From Schaalia sp. 19OD2882 (GTDB lineage Bacteria > Actinomycetota > Actinomycetes > Actinomycetales > Actinomycetaceae): 64,000 nucleotides of DNA. Shown piece after piece: positions 18,046 to 30,091 of the stretch (its first letter is position 1; the number at the start of each line of letters is the position of its first letter). The stretch is taken from contig NZ_CP065521.1 in assembly GCF_018986735.1 (NCBI RefSeq), positions 558,001-622,000 of the forward strand. Direction: 5' to 3'. The translations under genes and the position numbers were made by a program. Under the pieces are notes generated by a model, which worked only from the letters and a program-made list of their open reading frames with translations, was not told the DNA's origin and did not search any database.

Positions 18046-18236
18046 GTCGCTTCACCTGTGAGGCGCCGATCTTCGACCCGGCGAAGCGGCGGAGCCGTCA
18101 AGGCCGGTGTCCGCATGGCGCCGGCTCGATCGGAGCAGTGCCAGAGGCCGGGCTTGTCGGTGATGCCGTTGGAGGCGGCCGTGGAGGAATGGCCGGTGGC
18201 ACCGTGGCGGCCGGTTGCCCGGTGGTGGTCCAGTCC

Positions 18237-18584
18237 TCAACTCAGGCAGAGGAAGAGTTTCTCCAGGTCGTTGACGTCGTGGGCGGGGTCGTCGTCGGTG
18301 AGGCACTCGCGCATGGCGCTGGAGATGACGGTGAAGCCGGCCCGTTGCAGCGCGGAGGTCGCGGCAGCCAGTTGGGTGACGACGTCCTTGCAGTCGCGGC
18401 CCTCTTCGACGGCGCGGATGACTCCGTCGAGTTGTCCGCGCGCCCGCTTGAGACGGTTGATGACCTTGCGTCGGGTTTCCCGGGCCTGTTCCGGTGCGTG
18501 CGGTGAGGCGAGGGCGTTCGTGGTGCCCTTCGACGAGGGCGGGACCTCGCCCTGGTGATCGTGCGGCCTGGATGTTCGTCCCAT
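18237..18584 (-). CDS. CsoR-family repressor, CstR-like (persulfide sensor)
   Basis: A 115-residue all-helical tetrameric repressor of the CsoR/FrmR/CstR family. The two conserved cysteines are C65 and C94, spaced 29 as in both CsoR (C36/C65) and CstR (C31/C60). The copper-ligand histidine of CsoR, four residues before the second cysteine, is alanine (A90) here. That pattern fits thiol/persulfide sensing rather than Cu(I) sensing. The ATG at 18584 is 9 bases after GAGGAG; the in-frame TTG upstream is too close to it. The gene is divergent from a CoA-disulfide reductase-rhodanese gene, with a CsoR-type operator between them. The N-terminal 30 residues are a poorly conserved, charged tail. Confidence 0.87.
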   Translation of the reverse strand: MGRTSRPHDHQGEVPPSSKGTTNALASPHAPEQARETRRKVINRLKRARGQLDGVIRAVEEGRDCKDVVTQLAAATSALQRAGFTVISSAMRECLTDDDPAHDVNDLEKLFLCLS

Positions 18585-18609
18585 GTCCAAGAACTCCTCT
18601 TCCGTGCTC

Positions 18610-18640
18610 TTGCACGATTGTATACCCCCAGGGGTATAGT
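18610..18640 (+). promoter_or_regulatory. Predicted promoter of the CoA-disulfide reductase gene
   Basis: TTGCAC (18610-18615) and TATAGT (18635-18640) are 19 bases apart. The spacing is long, and the CsoR/CstR operator overlaps the -10 box and spacer. This geometry fits repression by occlusion. The predicted transcript has a leader of about 40 bases. Confidence 0.5.
18621..18638. promoter_or_regulatory. CsoR/CstR-type operator
   Basis: TATACCCC-CA-GGGGTATA is a perfect inverted repeat with a two-base centre. It matches the G-tract operator style known for CsoR/CstR repressors. It lies in the divergent region between the repressor and the CoADR-rhodanese gene, so it could control both. Confidence 0.8.
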
Positions 18641-18685
18641 GCTGATGTCGGCGGAGATCCCGTCACATGAGACCCAGGAGGCCCC

Positions 18686-20443
18686 ATGCAGGTCGTCATC
18701 GTCGGAGGTGTCGCCGGAGGAATGAGCTGCGCCGCGCGCCTGCGCAGACTCGACGAGAACGCCTCGATCATCGTCCTCGACAAGGGCCCGGACGTGTCCG
18801 TCGCCAGCTGTGGCCTGCCCTACCACGTGGGCGGAGAGATCCCCGACGAGGCCTCACTGCGCGTCCAGACGCCCGCATCCCTGCGGGCCTCCCTCGACCT
18901 CGACGTGCGCACGGGACACGAGGTCCTTTCCGTGGACCCGCAGGCGCGCACCGTCCTCGTCCGCAACGCCGCAGGGAAGCACACGATCGGGTGGGACGCC
19001 CTCGTCCTTTCCCCCGGCGCAACCGCCGCCCGCCCACCCATCCCCGGAATCGACTCGCCTCGCGTCCACGAACTTCGTGTCGTCGAGGACGCCGTCCGCC
19101 TCAAGGCCGCCGTGCGCGGTGCCACGCGGGCAGTGGTCGTCGGTGGAGGATGCATCGGGATCGAAGCCGCCGAAAACCTGCGCCTTGCGGGCCTGGAGGT
19201 CACACTGCTCGAAGGCAGCGACCACGTCCTGCCGCCTTTGGACGCCGAAATGGCCTCCCTGGCGCGCGCCGAACTGCGGCGCCTGGGCATCGAGGTCGTC
19301 GAAAACGCTCCTCTTGCCGAGATCCGACCCGGAGCCGACGCCGACACCCTGGTCCTGGCCGACGGGCGCACCTGGGAGGCCCAGGTCATCGTCGTCTCCG
19401 TGGGTGCCCGAGCCGAGACCGCGCTGGCGGCATCCGCCGGTGTCGCACTCCAGAACGGGGCGTTCGTCATTGACGGTCGCGGGCGAACCGACGTCGAAGG
19501 AATCTGGGCCATCGGCGATGCGGTGAACCAGACCCACTTCGTCACCGCCTCCGTGCGCCCCGTGCAACTGGCCGGACCCGCGAATCGAGCGGGCCGCCTG
19601 GTGGCCGAGGATGTCATCGCCTTCACAACGGCCGCTTGCGGACAGGGGGCGGATGGAGACACCGCGCCCGCAGCGCAAGCGTCGACCTCGTGGAAGACCC
19701 CGCAGGTGGGCGCCGCCAGCGCGCGCGAACTGCCCAAGCCCTTGGGGACCGCCATCGTGCGCATCGGCGAATTGCAGGTGGCGATGACCGGCGCCTCCAA
19801 GCGGGAGTTGGAGCGTGCGGGGATTGAGCACCGCACCATCCACCTGCACCCCAACCAGCACGTCACGTATTTTCCGGGGGCCGAGATGATGGCCCTGGTC
19901 CTGCACTTCGACCAGGAGGGCCGGATCCTGGGTGCCCAAGGTGTCGGTCGCGACGGCGTCGACCGGCGCATCGACGTCCTGTCCACCGCCATGCGGGCGG
20001 GCCTGCACGTGGGGGATCTGGCCGACCTGGACCTGTGCTACGCGCCGCCCTTCGGCGCCGCCAAGGACGCTGTCATGATGGCCGGAACCGCGGCCCAGAA
20101 CGTCCTGGACGGGACATTGACCCTGTGGTACCCGTGGCAATTGGCCGACGTGCGCAAAACCCACCTGATCCTCGACGTGCGCACGGTGGCGGAGTCCGAG
20201 GCCGGCCCGCGCATTCCGGGCGCCCTGCTGGTCCCGCACACCCAGCTGCGCGAACGCATGGAGGAAGTGCGCCGCGCCGCCATCGGGCGCCCGGTCGCCG
20301 TGCACTGCAAGTCAGGGGTTCGCTCCTACTTGGCCCATCGGATGCTCGCGGCGGCCGGGCTCGAAAGCGTCTCACTGTCGGGCGGCATGCTCACCCTGCA
20401 GGCGTGGGCCGAGGGGCGCGAACAGGGGCTGCTCGAAGGCTGA
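18686..20443 (+). CDS. CoA-disulfide reductase with C-terminal rhodanese domain
   Basis: A 585-residue FAD-dependent pyridine-nucleotide disulfide oxidoreductase fused to a rhodanese domain (CoADR-RHD). The FAD motif VVIVGGVAGG starts at residue 3. The active-site cysteine C42 lies in ASCGLPYHVGG, the single-cysteine form of CoADR. A second Rossmann motif, VVVGGGCIGIEAAE, binds NAD(P)H. A dimerisation domain follows, then the rhodanese domain with active-site C541 in CKSGVRS. Such fusions reduce CoA disulfide and CoA persulfide, linking thiol balance to sulfane-sulfur handling. AGGAGG precedes the ATG. The gene is controlled by an adjacent CstR-like operator and followed by a small Cys-rich protein. 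Confidence 0.93.
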   Translation: MQVVIVGGVAGGMSCAARLRRLDENASIIVLDKGPDVSVASCGLPYHVGGEIPDEASLRVQTPASLRASLDLDVRTGHEVLSVDPQARTVLVRNAAGKHTIGWDALVLSPGATAARPPIPGIDSPRVHELRVVEDAVRLKAAVRGATRAVVVGGGCIGIEAAENLRLAGLEVTLLEGSDHVLPPLDAEMASLARAELRRLGIEVVENAPLAEIRPGADADTLVLADGRTWEAQVIVVSVGARAETALAASAGVALQNGAFVIDGRGRTDVEGIWAIGDAVNQTHFVTASVRPVQLAGPANRAGRLVAEDVIAFTTAACGQGADGDTAPAAQASTSWKTPQVGAASARELPKPLGTAIVRIGELQVAMTGASKRELERAGIEHRTIHLHPNQHVTYFPGAEMMALVLHFDQEGRILGAQGVGRDGVDRRIDVLSTAMRAGLHVGDLADLDLCYAPPFGAAKDAVMMAGTAAQNVLDGTLTLWYPWQLADVRKTHLILDVRTVAESEAGPRIPGALLVPHTQLRERMEEVRRAAIGRPVAVHCKSGVRSYLAHRMLAAAGLESVSLSGGMLTLQAWAEGREQGLLEG

Positions 20444-20465
20444 AGAGCAGCAAGGAGGAATGACG

Positions 20466-20666
20466 ATGTGCAGAGCAGTCACGTGCAAGGTCTGCGGCAA
20501 GACGACATGGGCCGGCTGCGGCCGCCATGTCGACGCGGTCAAAGCAGGAGTCCCCAGCGGGCAGTGGTGCGGGGGCACTCACTCCCGCGAAGAGATCGCC
20601 AAAGCCCGGGCTGGGCGCCCCACGGCCGCCAGGTCATGGATCAAAGGGCTCTTCGGCAGGGGATGA
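20466..20666 (+). CDS. Small Cys-rich protein of unknown function
   Basis: A 66-residue protein beginning MCRAVTCKVCGKTTWAGCG. Cysteines fall at positions 2, 7, 10, 18 and 35, a pattern that could bind zinc or react with sulfane sulfur. The C-terminal half is basic. AAGGAGG ends 7 bases before the ATG at 20466, so that start is preferred over the ATG at 20460, which is only 1 base away. It lies 22 bases after the CoADR-rhodanese gene and is probably co-transcribed. Similar tiny proteins are widespread in actinobacteria, but I know of no assigned function. Confidence 0.75.
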   Translation: MCRAVTCKVCGKTTWAGCGRHVDAVKAGVPSGQWCGGTHSREEIAKARAGRPTAARSWIKGLFGRG

Positions 20667-20679
20667 CCTTTCCGTCTTC

Positions 20680-20719
20680 ACGAGGGCGCAGCGGTGCACC
20701 TGCATCGCGGCGCCCTCGT
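20680..20719 (+). terminator. Hairpin ending the sulfur operon
   Basis: ACGAGGGCGC pairs with GCGCCCTCGT (10 perfect pairs). An inner GCG/CGC helix adjoins across one mismatch. Only a short T run follows, so it is a terminator-like hairpin without a strong U-tract. Confidence 0.55.
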
Positions 20720-20949
20720 TCAGTCTCTGCAGCATTCATCCACGTCATACATTTCCTGCCCTTGCGGGCACACCGTGGAAAGCGTGTGTGTCACATTCTG
20801 GTGTCGCTCATGGAGTCTCCGGTGGTGTTCCGGCGGGTGGTTCTGTCGATCTCCGTACTTCGATCGCAGTACGTGCGTCGGCCGACAACGATCGAATCGG
20901 CGGAATCGCGCCCTTTCCGGGCCAGTGAGCAGGGTCACCCCTTCGCGAT

Positions 20950-20978
20950 TTGACCGCACCTGCCGACCTGCGTAATGT
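20950..20978 (+). promoter_or_regulatory. rRNA operon promoter
   Basis: TTGACC (20950-20955), a 17-base spacer and TAATGT (20973-20978) make the best sigma70-type match in the 538-base region before 16S. The predicted transcript start near 20985 gives a leader of about 220 bases. Between 20720 and 20949 no gene or clear signal was seen. Confidence 0.65.
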
Positions 20979-21070
20979 TTTCACCTGTCGCCGAGACGGC
21001 CTGAACGGCCCGGAGGTGACGGATCGCCTTTCGGAGAAGCGCTTGTGAGTTGCTGATTCGGTTGTGTGGT

Positions 21071-21100
21071 TGTTGTTTGTGAACTCGATAGCGTGTTTGT
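21071..21100 (+). promoter_or_regulatory. rRNA leader antitermination/processing element
   Basis: TTGTTTGTGAACTCGATAGC in a GT-rich leader resembles the conserved boxA-like segment (TTTGAGAACTCAATAG) of actinobacterial rRNA leaders. It sits about 105 bases before the mature 16S end. Confidence 0.55.
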
Positions 21101-21204
21101 TTGTTTATGCCTGTTTTTTGTTTTGAGTTGTTTTTTGGTTGGGATTCCTGTTGGCTGGCTTTCTTGTTTTGGGGGGTTGGTTGGTGGGGTTTTCCGAGTG
21201 TTTT

Positions 21205-26140
<4,936 letters not shown>

Positions 26141-26248
26141 CCCCACCCCGGTGGGGGGACACGGGACAACACCGCTCACAACCACTGTACAAACCACGAC
26201 CAACCCACACCCCCCAACACCAGGGGGCGTGGAACACGGTTGACACCA

Positions 26249-26367
26249 TTGCGGCGGTCATGGCGTGGGGGAAACGCCCGGCACCCATTCCGAACCCGGA
26301 AGCTAAGCCCCACAGCGCCGATGGTACTGCACCCGACAGGATGTGGGAGAGTAGGACACCACCGCAA
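26249..26367 (+). rRNA. rrf: 5S ribosomal RNA
   Basis: A 119-base RNA. Terminal helix TTGCGGCGG/CCACCGCAA closes the molecule. The internal segments CCATTCCGAACCCGGAAG and GCGCCGATGGTACTGC are invariant 5S features. It lies about 110 bases after 23S. Confidence 0.96.
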
Positions 26368-26382
26368 CACAACCACCCAACA

Positions 26383-26414
26383 TGGGGGCCCAGAGCACAC
26401 GCTCCGGGCCCCCA
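26383..26414 (+). terminator. Terminator-like hairpin after 5S
   Basis: TGGGGGCCCAGAGC pairs with GCTCCGGGCCCCCA around ACAC, with one internal mismatch. It stands 15 bases after 5S. A CA-rich run follows instead of T residues. Confidence 0.7.
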
Positions 26415-26977
26415 CAACCACACCCACACAACAACACCAAACCCCAGCCAGGACGGACGTCGGCAGGTACGCATCCTGCCGACGTCCACGGCACGAAGGT
26501 GTGGCCCCACTCCAAGGTCCAGTGCTGTACCTTCCCTCCTTTTGCCCTGATCGGGACCGCGACGGGCTCCTGGCCCGGCCAGGGGTTTCCCGTGACCTCC
26601 ACCTGCTGGCTGTGCCACTGATCCGCACTGCGACCGTCCATGTGCGGGTGTCGGCCCCAGCGCCTTGGTGCACCCTCTTGCAGGTGTTGCCGGCCGGAAA
26701 CCACTCATGAACCCGCCCCGGTGCATCAGGCGATCTTCTGGTGGTGCCATGCGCACGCGAAATGCCACGAACAAGACGCACTGTTCGTCGCCCCCTTACT
26801 TCCAACGTTTTTCGCGGGCTCTGACAATTCGCCTTTTGCTTCTTTTGATGCCTGAATGCCTGAATGAATGTCCGGCTTTTGGTGCGCCTGAATTCTTGTA
26901 GTGGTCGATGGTTGTCCAGGAGGTGTTCGATAGACTTCGAGAGCCCATCAATGGATCTCCTTCAGAGGAGTCTGTTC
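26415..26977 (+). other. Structured non-coding stretch between rRNA operon and surface-protein gene
   Basis: No convincing protein-coding gene is seen in these 563 bases. Two hairpins stand out. GGACGTCGGCAGG/CCTGCCGACGTCC (26455-26487) is a perfect 13-pair stem with a 7-base loop. A nested structure, CCTGGC/GCCAGG inside ACGGG/CCCGT, spans 26562-26593. Near 26851 the sequence TGCCTGAA is repeated in tandem. The last part should hold the promoter and leader of the surface protein. I recognise no known RNA family. Confidence 0.45.
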
Positions 26978-28480
26978 GTGAAATTCCGTTCCGTCGTGCA
27001 GGGGGGCCTGGTGCTCGCCCTGGCTGCAGGTGCGCTGGTCCCTGTTGCCGCCCATGCGGCAGTGCCGACCGCGCCGGTGGTGACCTTCACCGGTGCGACC
27101 TGCCATGCTCCGCGCAACATCCTCACCGTGGCGGGTGCCGGCGCACTGTCTGCTGCGGAAATGGAGAACATGCGAGTCGCCCTTTTCTTCGGCGACGGCA
27201 CGCAACTGTTCGTTCCCAAGGCAATGACGTCGACCTTCTTGGTCGACGATACCAAGCCCGTCGAGGAATACCTGACCCTGGCCGGTAGGAATCCCGCCGA
27301 CTTCTACGGCAAGACCGTGAGCCTCAAGCTCTACTACTTCGACAAGGACCGGACAGAGCCTCCTGCCTCCTACGACGCCGAGGCCGCTGGTCTGGGAAAG
27401 ACTCGCTTCATCAAGCTGGCTGACACTCAGGCGGCCCTGGTGGATCCCGACACGGCCTGCAAGCAAACCCTTCCTGCCGCCCCCGTCGTCACGATGACGC
27501 GAGTTGCGGGCACGAACAAGATCCAGGTCAGCGGAGGCGATGGCGCCGCAAACGCAAACTACCGCTTCATCGTCACCCTTGACGGACAGTCCGTGGCTGT
27601 GCCCAAGGCCAAGTCCCAGCAGATCCTCGCCAATGGCGGCACCACGACCCTTGAAGAGCTCATCGGCGCCGACGAGGCGAAGAAGTACTACGGCAAGAGC
27701 GCCAGCGTCGACGTCTACTACTTCGACCAGGCTGGCGAGTACGCGACCACACTGTATGTCGATCTTGCCTCAGTGATTGCCGGACAGACCAAGGAACGCT
27801 TCATCAAGCTCGATCGCCACACTCTCAGCGCTCGTGGCCCCGTGGTGGTTCCGACCCTGACCTTCACCCCCGCCACCTGCGATGCGAAGGCCAACACGGC
27901 CACGCTGACCGCATGGGACAAGGACCGTCAGGACAACTACCGTCTGGTCGTGAGCATTGGCGGACAGGACTTCCACCTGCCCAAGGCCGATGTGGCGAAG
28001 ATCCTTGCCGATGGTGGTTCCCTGAAGATCGAGGACTACCTCACCGCCAAGAACCAGAAGCCCGCCGACTACTACGGCAAGGACTTCAGCGCCAAGCTCT
28101 ACTACTTCGACAAGGACGGCGAAGAAGACCCCGCGACCTACGACGCGGCCATGGCCGGCGCCGGCAAGACACGTTTCATCCTCCTGTCGGCCCAACCCGT
28201 CACCGGCACCTTCGTGGACCCCGCCGGCCTGTCCTGCGCCCCCGCCCCGAACCCGGCTCCCGGCCCGAATCCGGCGCCCGCTCCGAACCCGGCGCCCTCG
28301 CCGAGCCCGAACCCGGCGCCCACCGCACCTGCCAAGCCCCAGACCAAGGCTCCGGCAACCACCCCGGCCAAGACCAGTTCGACACTGGCCCACACCGGCG
28401 CACAGAACCTGGCCCCCATCGCACTGCTCATCGCCCTGCTCGGTGGAGCCACCCTCACCCTCAAGCGCCGCAGCCGCTGA
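26978..28480 (+). CDS. LAHTG-anchored surface protein with three internal repeats
   Basis: A 500-residue secreted, wall-anchored protein. The signal peptide runs to about VAAHA. Three homologous units of about 120-130 residues begin near residues 34, 169 and 292. Each starts PVVT(F/M)T or PTLTFT and ends with a Y(Y)GK...YYFD...RFI core. A Pro/Asn/Ala-rich spacer (PNPAP type, about 424-455) leads to the sorting signal LAHTG (470-474), a hydrophobic segment and KRRSR. The LAxTG form suggests a class E-type sortase, not encoded here. The GTG at 26978 lies 7 bases after AGAGGAG and is chosen over the ATG at 26951. The repeat domain is not recognised; adhesion is a guess. Confidence 0.85.
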   Translation: MKFRSVVQGGLVLALAAGALVPVAAHAAVPTAPVVTFTGATCHAPRNILTVAGAGALSAAEMENMRVALFFGDGTQLFVPKAMTSTFLVDDTKPVEEYLTLAGRNPADFYGKTVSLKLYYFDKDRTEPPASYDAEAAGLGKTRFIKLADTQAALVDPDTACKQTLPAAPVVTMTRVAGTNKIQVSGGDGAANANYRFIVTLDGQSVAVPKAKSQQILANGGTTTLEELIGADEAKKYYGKSASVDVYYFDQAGEYATTLYVDLASVIAGQTKERFIKLDRHTLSARGPVVVPTLTFTPATCDAKANTATLTAWDKDRQDNYRLVVSIGGQDFHLPKADVAKILADGGSLKIEDYLTAKNQKPADYYGKDFSAKLYYFDKDGEEDPATYDAAMAGAGKTRFILLSAQPVTGTFVDPAGLSCAPAPNPAPGPNPAPAPNPAPSPSPNPAPTAPAKPQTKAPATTPAKTSSTLAHTGAQNLAPIALLIALLGGATLTLKRRSR

Positions 28481-29326
28481 CACAAACCCGCCCACCTCTA
28501 CCACGCAGGCGCACTGGAGGGGTCGGTGGCAGGCGATGGTTCCATCCCACCCGGGCCCGTGTGGACGTGTGGCACAGTCGTCGTGTCGATCGCCCAAGGC
28601 CACCCCCTCGACCTCCTGGCGCCCCACTGTCGCAGAAGTGGAGTCCGGCGCCATCGACCTTCTTCGCGGCCGAACTCCTCCGACCCGTTCTGTCGCCGCT
28701 TCGCGCCGGCGGCACCGAAGCGATTGCGGGCGCAAGTGGTCATGGCTCTCGTCTGCACCAAGTCGCGTGTGCATCGCCGGATCGCAAAAGACGAACGGGG
28801 CGAAGACCCCAATGCCCCTGCGGTCCCCAAGTCGGCCGGGCCTGGTGCGTTGAAGCACCGCAACCCGGTCTTGGAACAGCCAAACGAGATCCTGTGCGCC
28901 GCCGCCCCTTCTGCGCCAAGGGAGTCGGCCCGGAGCGAGAAGGATCGCCGAGCCCAAGGACGCGCGCGATGGGACCCGTGACGAGCGAATCACGTACGGC
29001 ACTCACGGGAAAAGGTCGTATCTGGCGGAGAGTGGCGGCTCCAGGGGAGACGAACACTTGCTCGAGCCGCCAACCGACGCGCGACTGGCGAGCAGGACGA
29101 TCGCCTCCACCCGCTCTCGCCTCACCCATCCACCTGCCACATGAATGCGCTCCACCACCCCGGCCCGCCAGACCCAGGAGCGCTCCGACCAATGGTGCTG
29201 CAGCCTCCATCGAAAGACGGAGATCAGGACGCAAAACCCCTCGTTCGCAGTATTCCCGCAGTTCAGGAATGTCTCTAACGTTCGTAGTTGTCCGATCCTC
29301 CACCTGATCGAGGAGTTGAACGCCAC
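28481..29326. other. Long gap without a recognisable gene
   Basis: These 846 bases keep a high GC content but show no reading frame with a recognisable protein, start signal or third-position pattern. Open frames on both strands give Arg/Pro/Ser-rich translations typical of noise. It may be a decayed gene, or a long regulatory region for the ABC exporter that follows. No insertion-sequence ends or tRNA were seen. Confidence 0.5.
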
Positions 29327-30091
29327 ATGAGCGTTACCGAATGGTGGCACAGCGCCACAGGAACAGACCACGTCATCGAGGCCCGGGGCGTGACGAAGGT
29401 GTACGGCCAAGGCGAGGCCCGGGTCGTCGCCCTCGACGGCGTCAGCCTGACCATCCGAAAAGGCGAGTTCGCCGCCATCATGGGCCCCTCCGGCTCCGGC
29501 AAGTCCACCCTGCTGCACTGCCTGGCCGGCCTGGATTCCCCCACCTCCGGCCAGATCCTCATCACCGGGATCGATCTGGCCGCCATGAACGACAAGCGCC
29601 TCACCCAAGTGCGCCGCGACAAACTCGGCTTCATCTTCCAGTCCTTCAACCTGTTGCCCTCACTGACCGCCGAGGACAACATCCTGCTGCCCATGCGACT
29701 GGCACACCGCAAGCCGGACAAGGCCTGGTTCGAGGCAGTCATCACCACCCTGGGCATCGGCGACCGCCTGACGCACAAGCCCAACGAACTCTCCGGTGGA
29801 CAGCAGCAGCGTGTTGCCGTTGCCCGCGCCCTGGTGGGCCGTCCCGATGTCATCTTCGCCGACGAGCCCACCGGTGCCCTGGACACCGCCTCTGCCGCCA
29901 ACCTCCTGGAGACCCTCGCCCGCATGTGCGAAACCTTGGGCCAGACCATCGTCATGGTCACTCACGACGAGGACGCGGCAGCAACGACCACGCGCATCAT
30001 CAGGTTGCGCGACGGCCATGTCATTGACGACGCCCCCGTGTCGCGCCACGTCGGCGCCCACGCCCGTGTCACGGGAACGGGAGGCTGCTGA
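29327..30091 (+). CDS. ABC transporter ATP-binding protein (MacB/LolD type)
   Basis: A 254-residue ATPase. The Walker A motif GPSGSGKST is at 53-61, signature LSGGQQQRV at 155-163 and Walker [12 protein letters not shown] at 175-185. The sequence [10 protein letters not shown] is typical of the MacB/LolD/FtsE-like export branch. The ATG at 29327 lies 11 bases after a GAGG-type site; an upstream in-frame GTG is less convincing. Its stop overlaps the next start (TGATG), giving a two-gene exporter with an FtsX-type permease. Confidence 0.92.
   Translation: MSVTEWWHSATGTDHVIEARGVTKVYGQGEARVVALDGVSLTIRKGEFAAIMGPSGSGKSTLLHCLAGLDSPTSGQILITGIDLAAMNDKRLTQVRRDKLGFIFQSFNLLPSLTAEDNILLPMRLAHRKPDKAWFEAVITTLGIGDRLTHKPNELSGGQQQRVAVARALVGRPDVIFADEPTGALDTASAANLLETLARMCETLGQTIVMVTHDEDAAATTTRIIRLRDGHVIDDAPVSRHVGAHARVTGTGGC

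Noticed and set aside
18237..18584. Copper-sensing CsoR
   Set aside because: The copper-ligand histidine is replaced by alanine and the neighbour is a CoADR-rhodanese fusion, not a copper exporter. A CstR-like persulfide sensor fits better.
28740..29303. Minus-strand 187-residue open frame before the ABC exporter
   Set aside because: No ribosome-binding site near a plausible start and no recognisable motif. Composition is Arg/Gly/Pro-rich noise.
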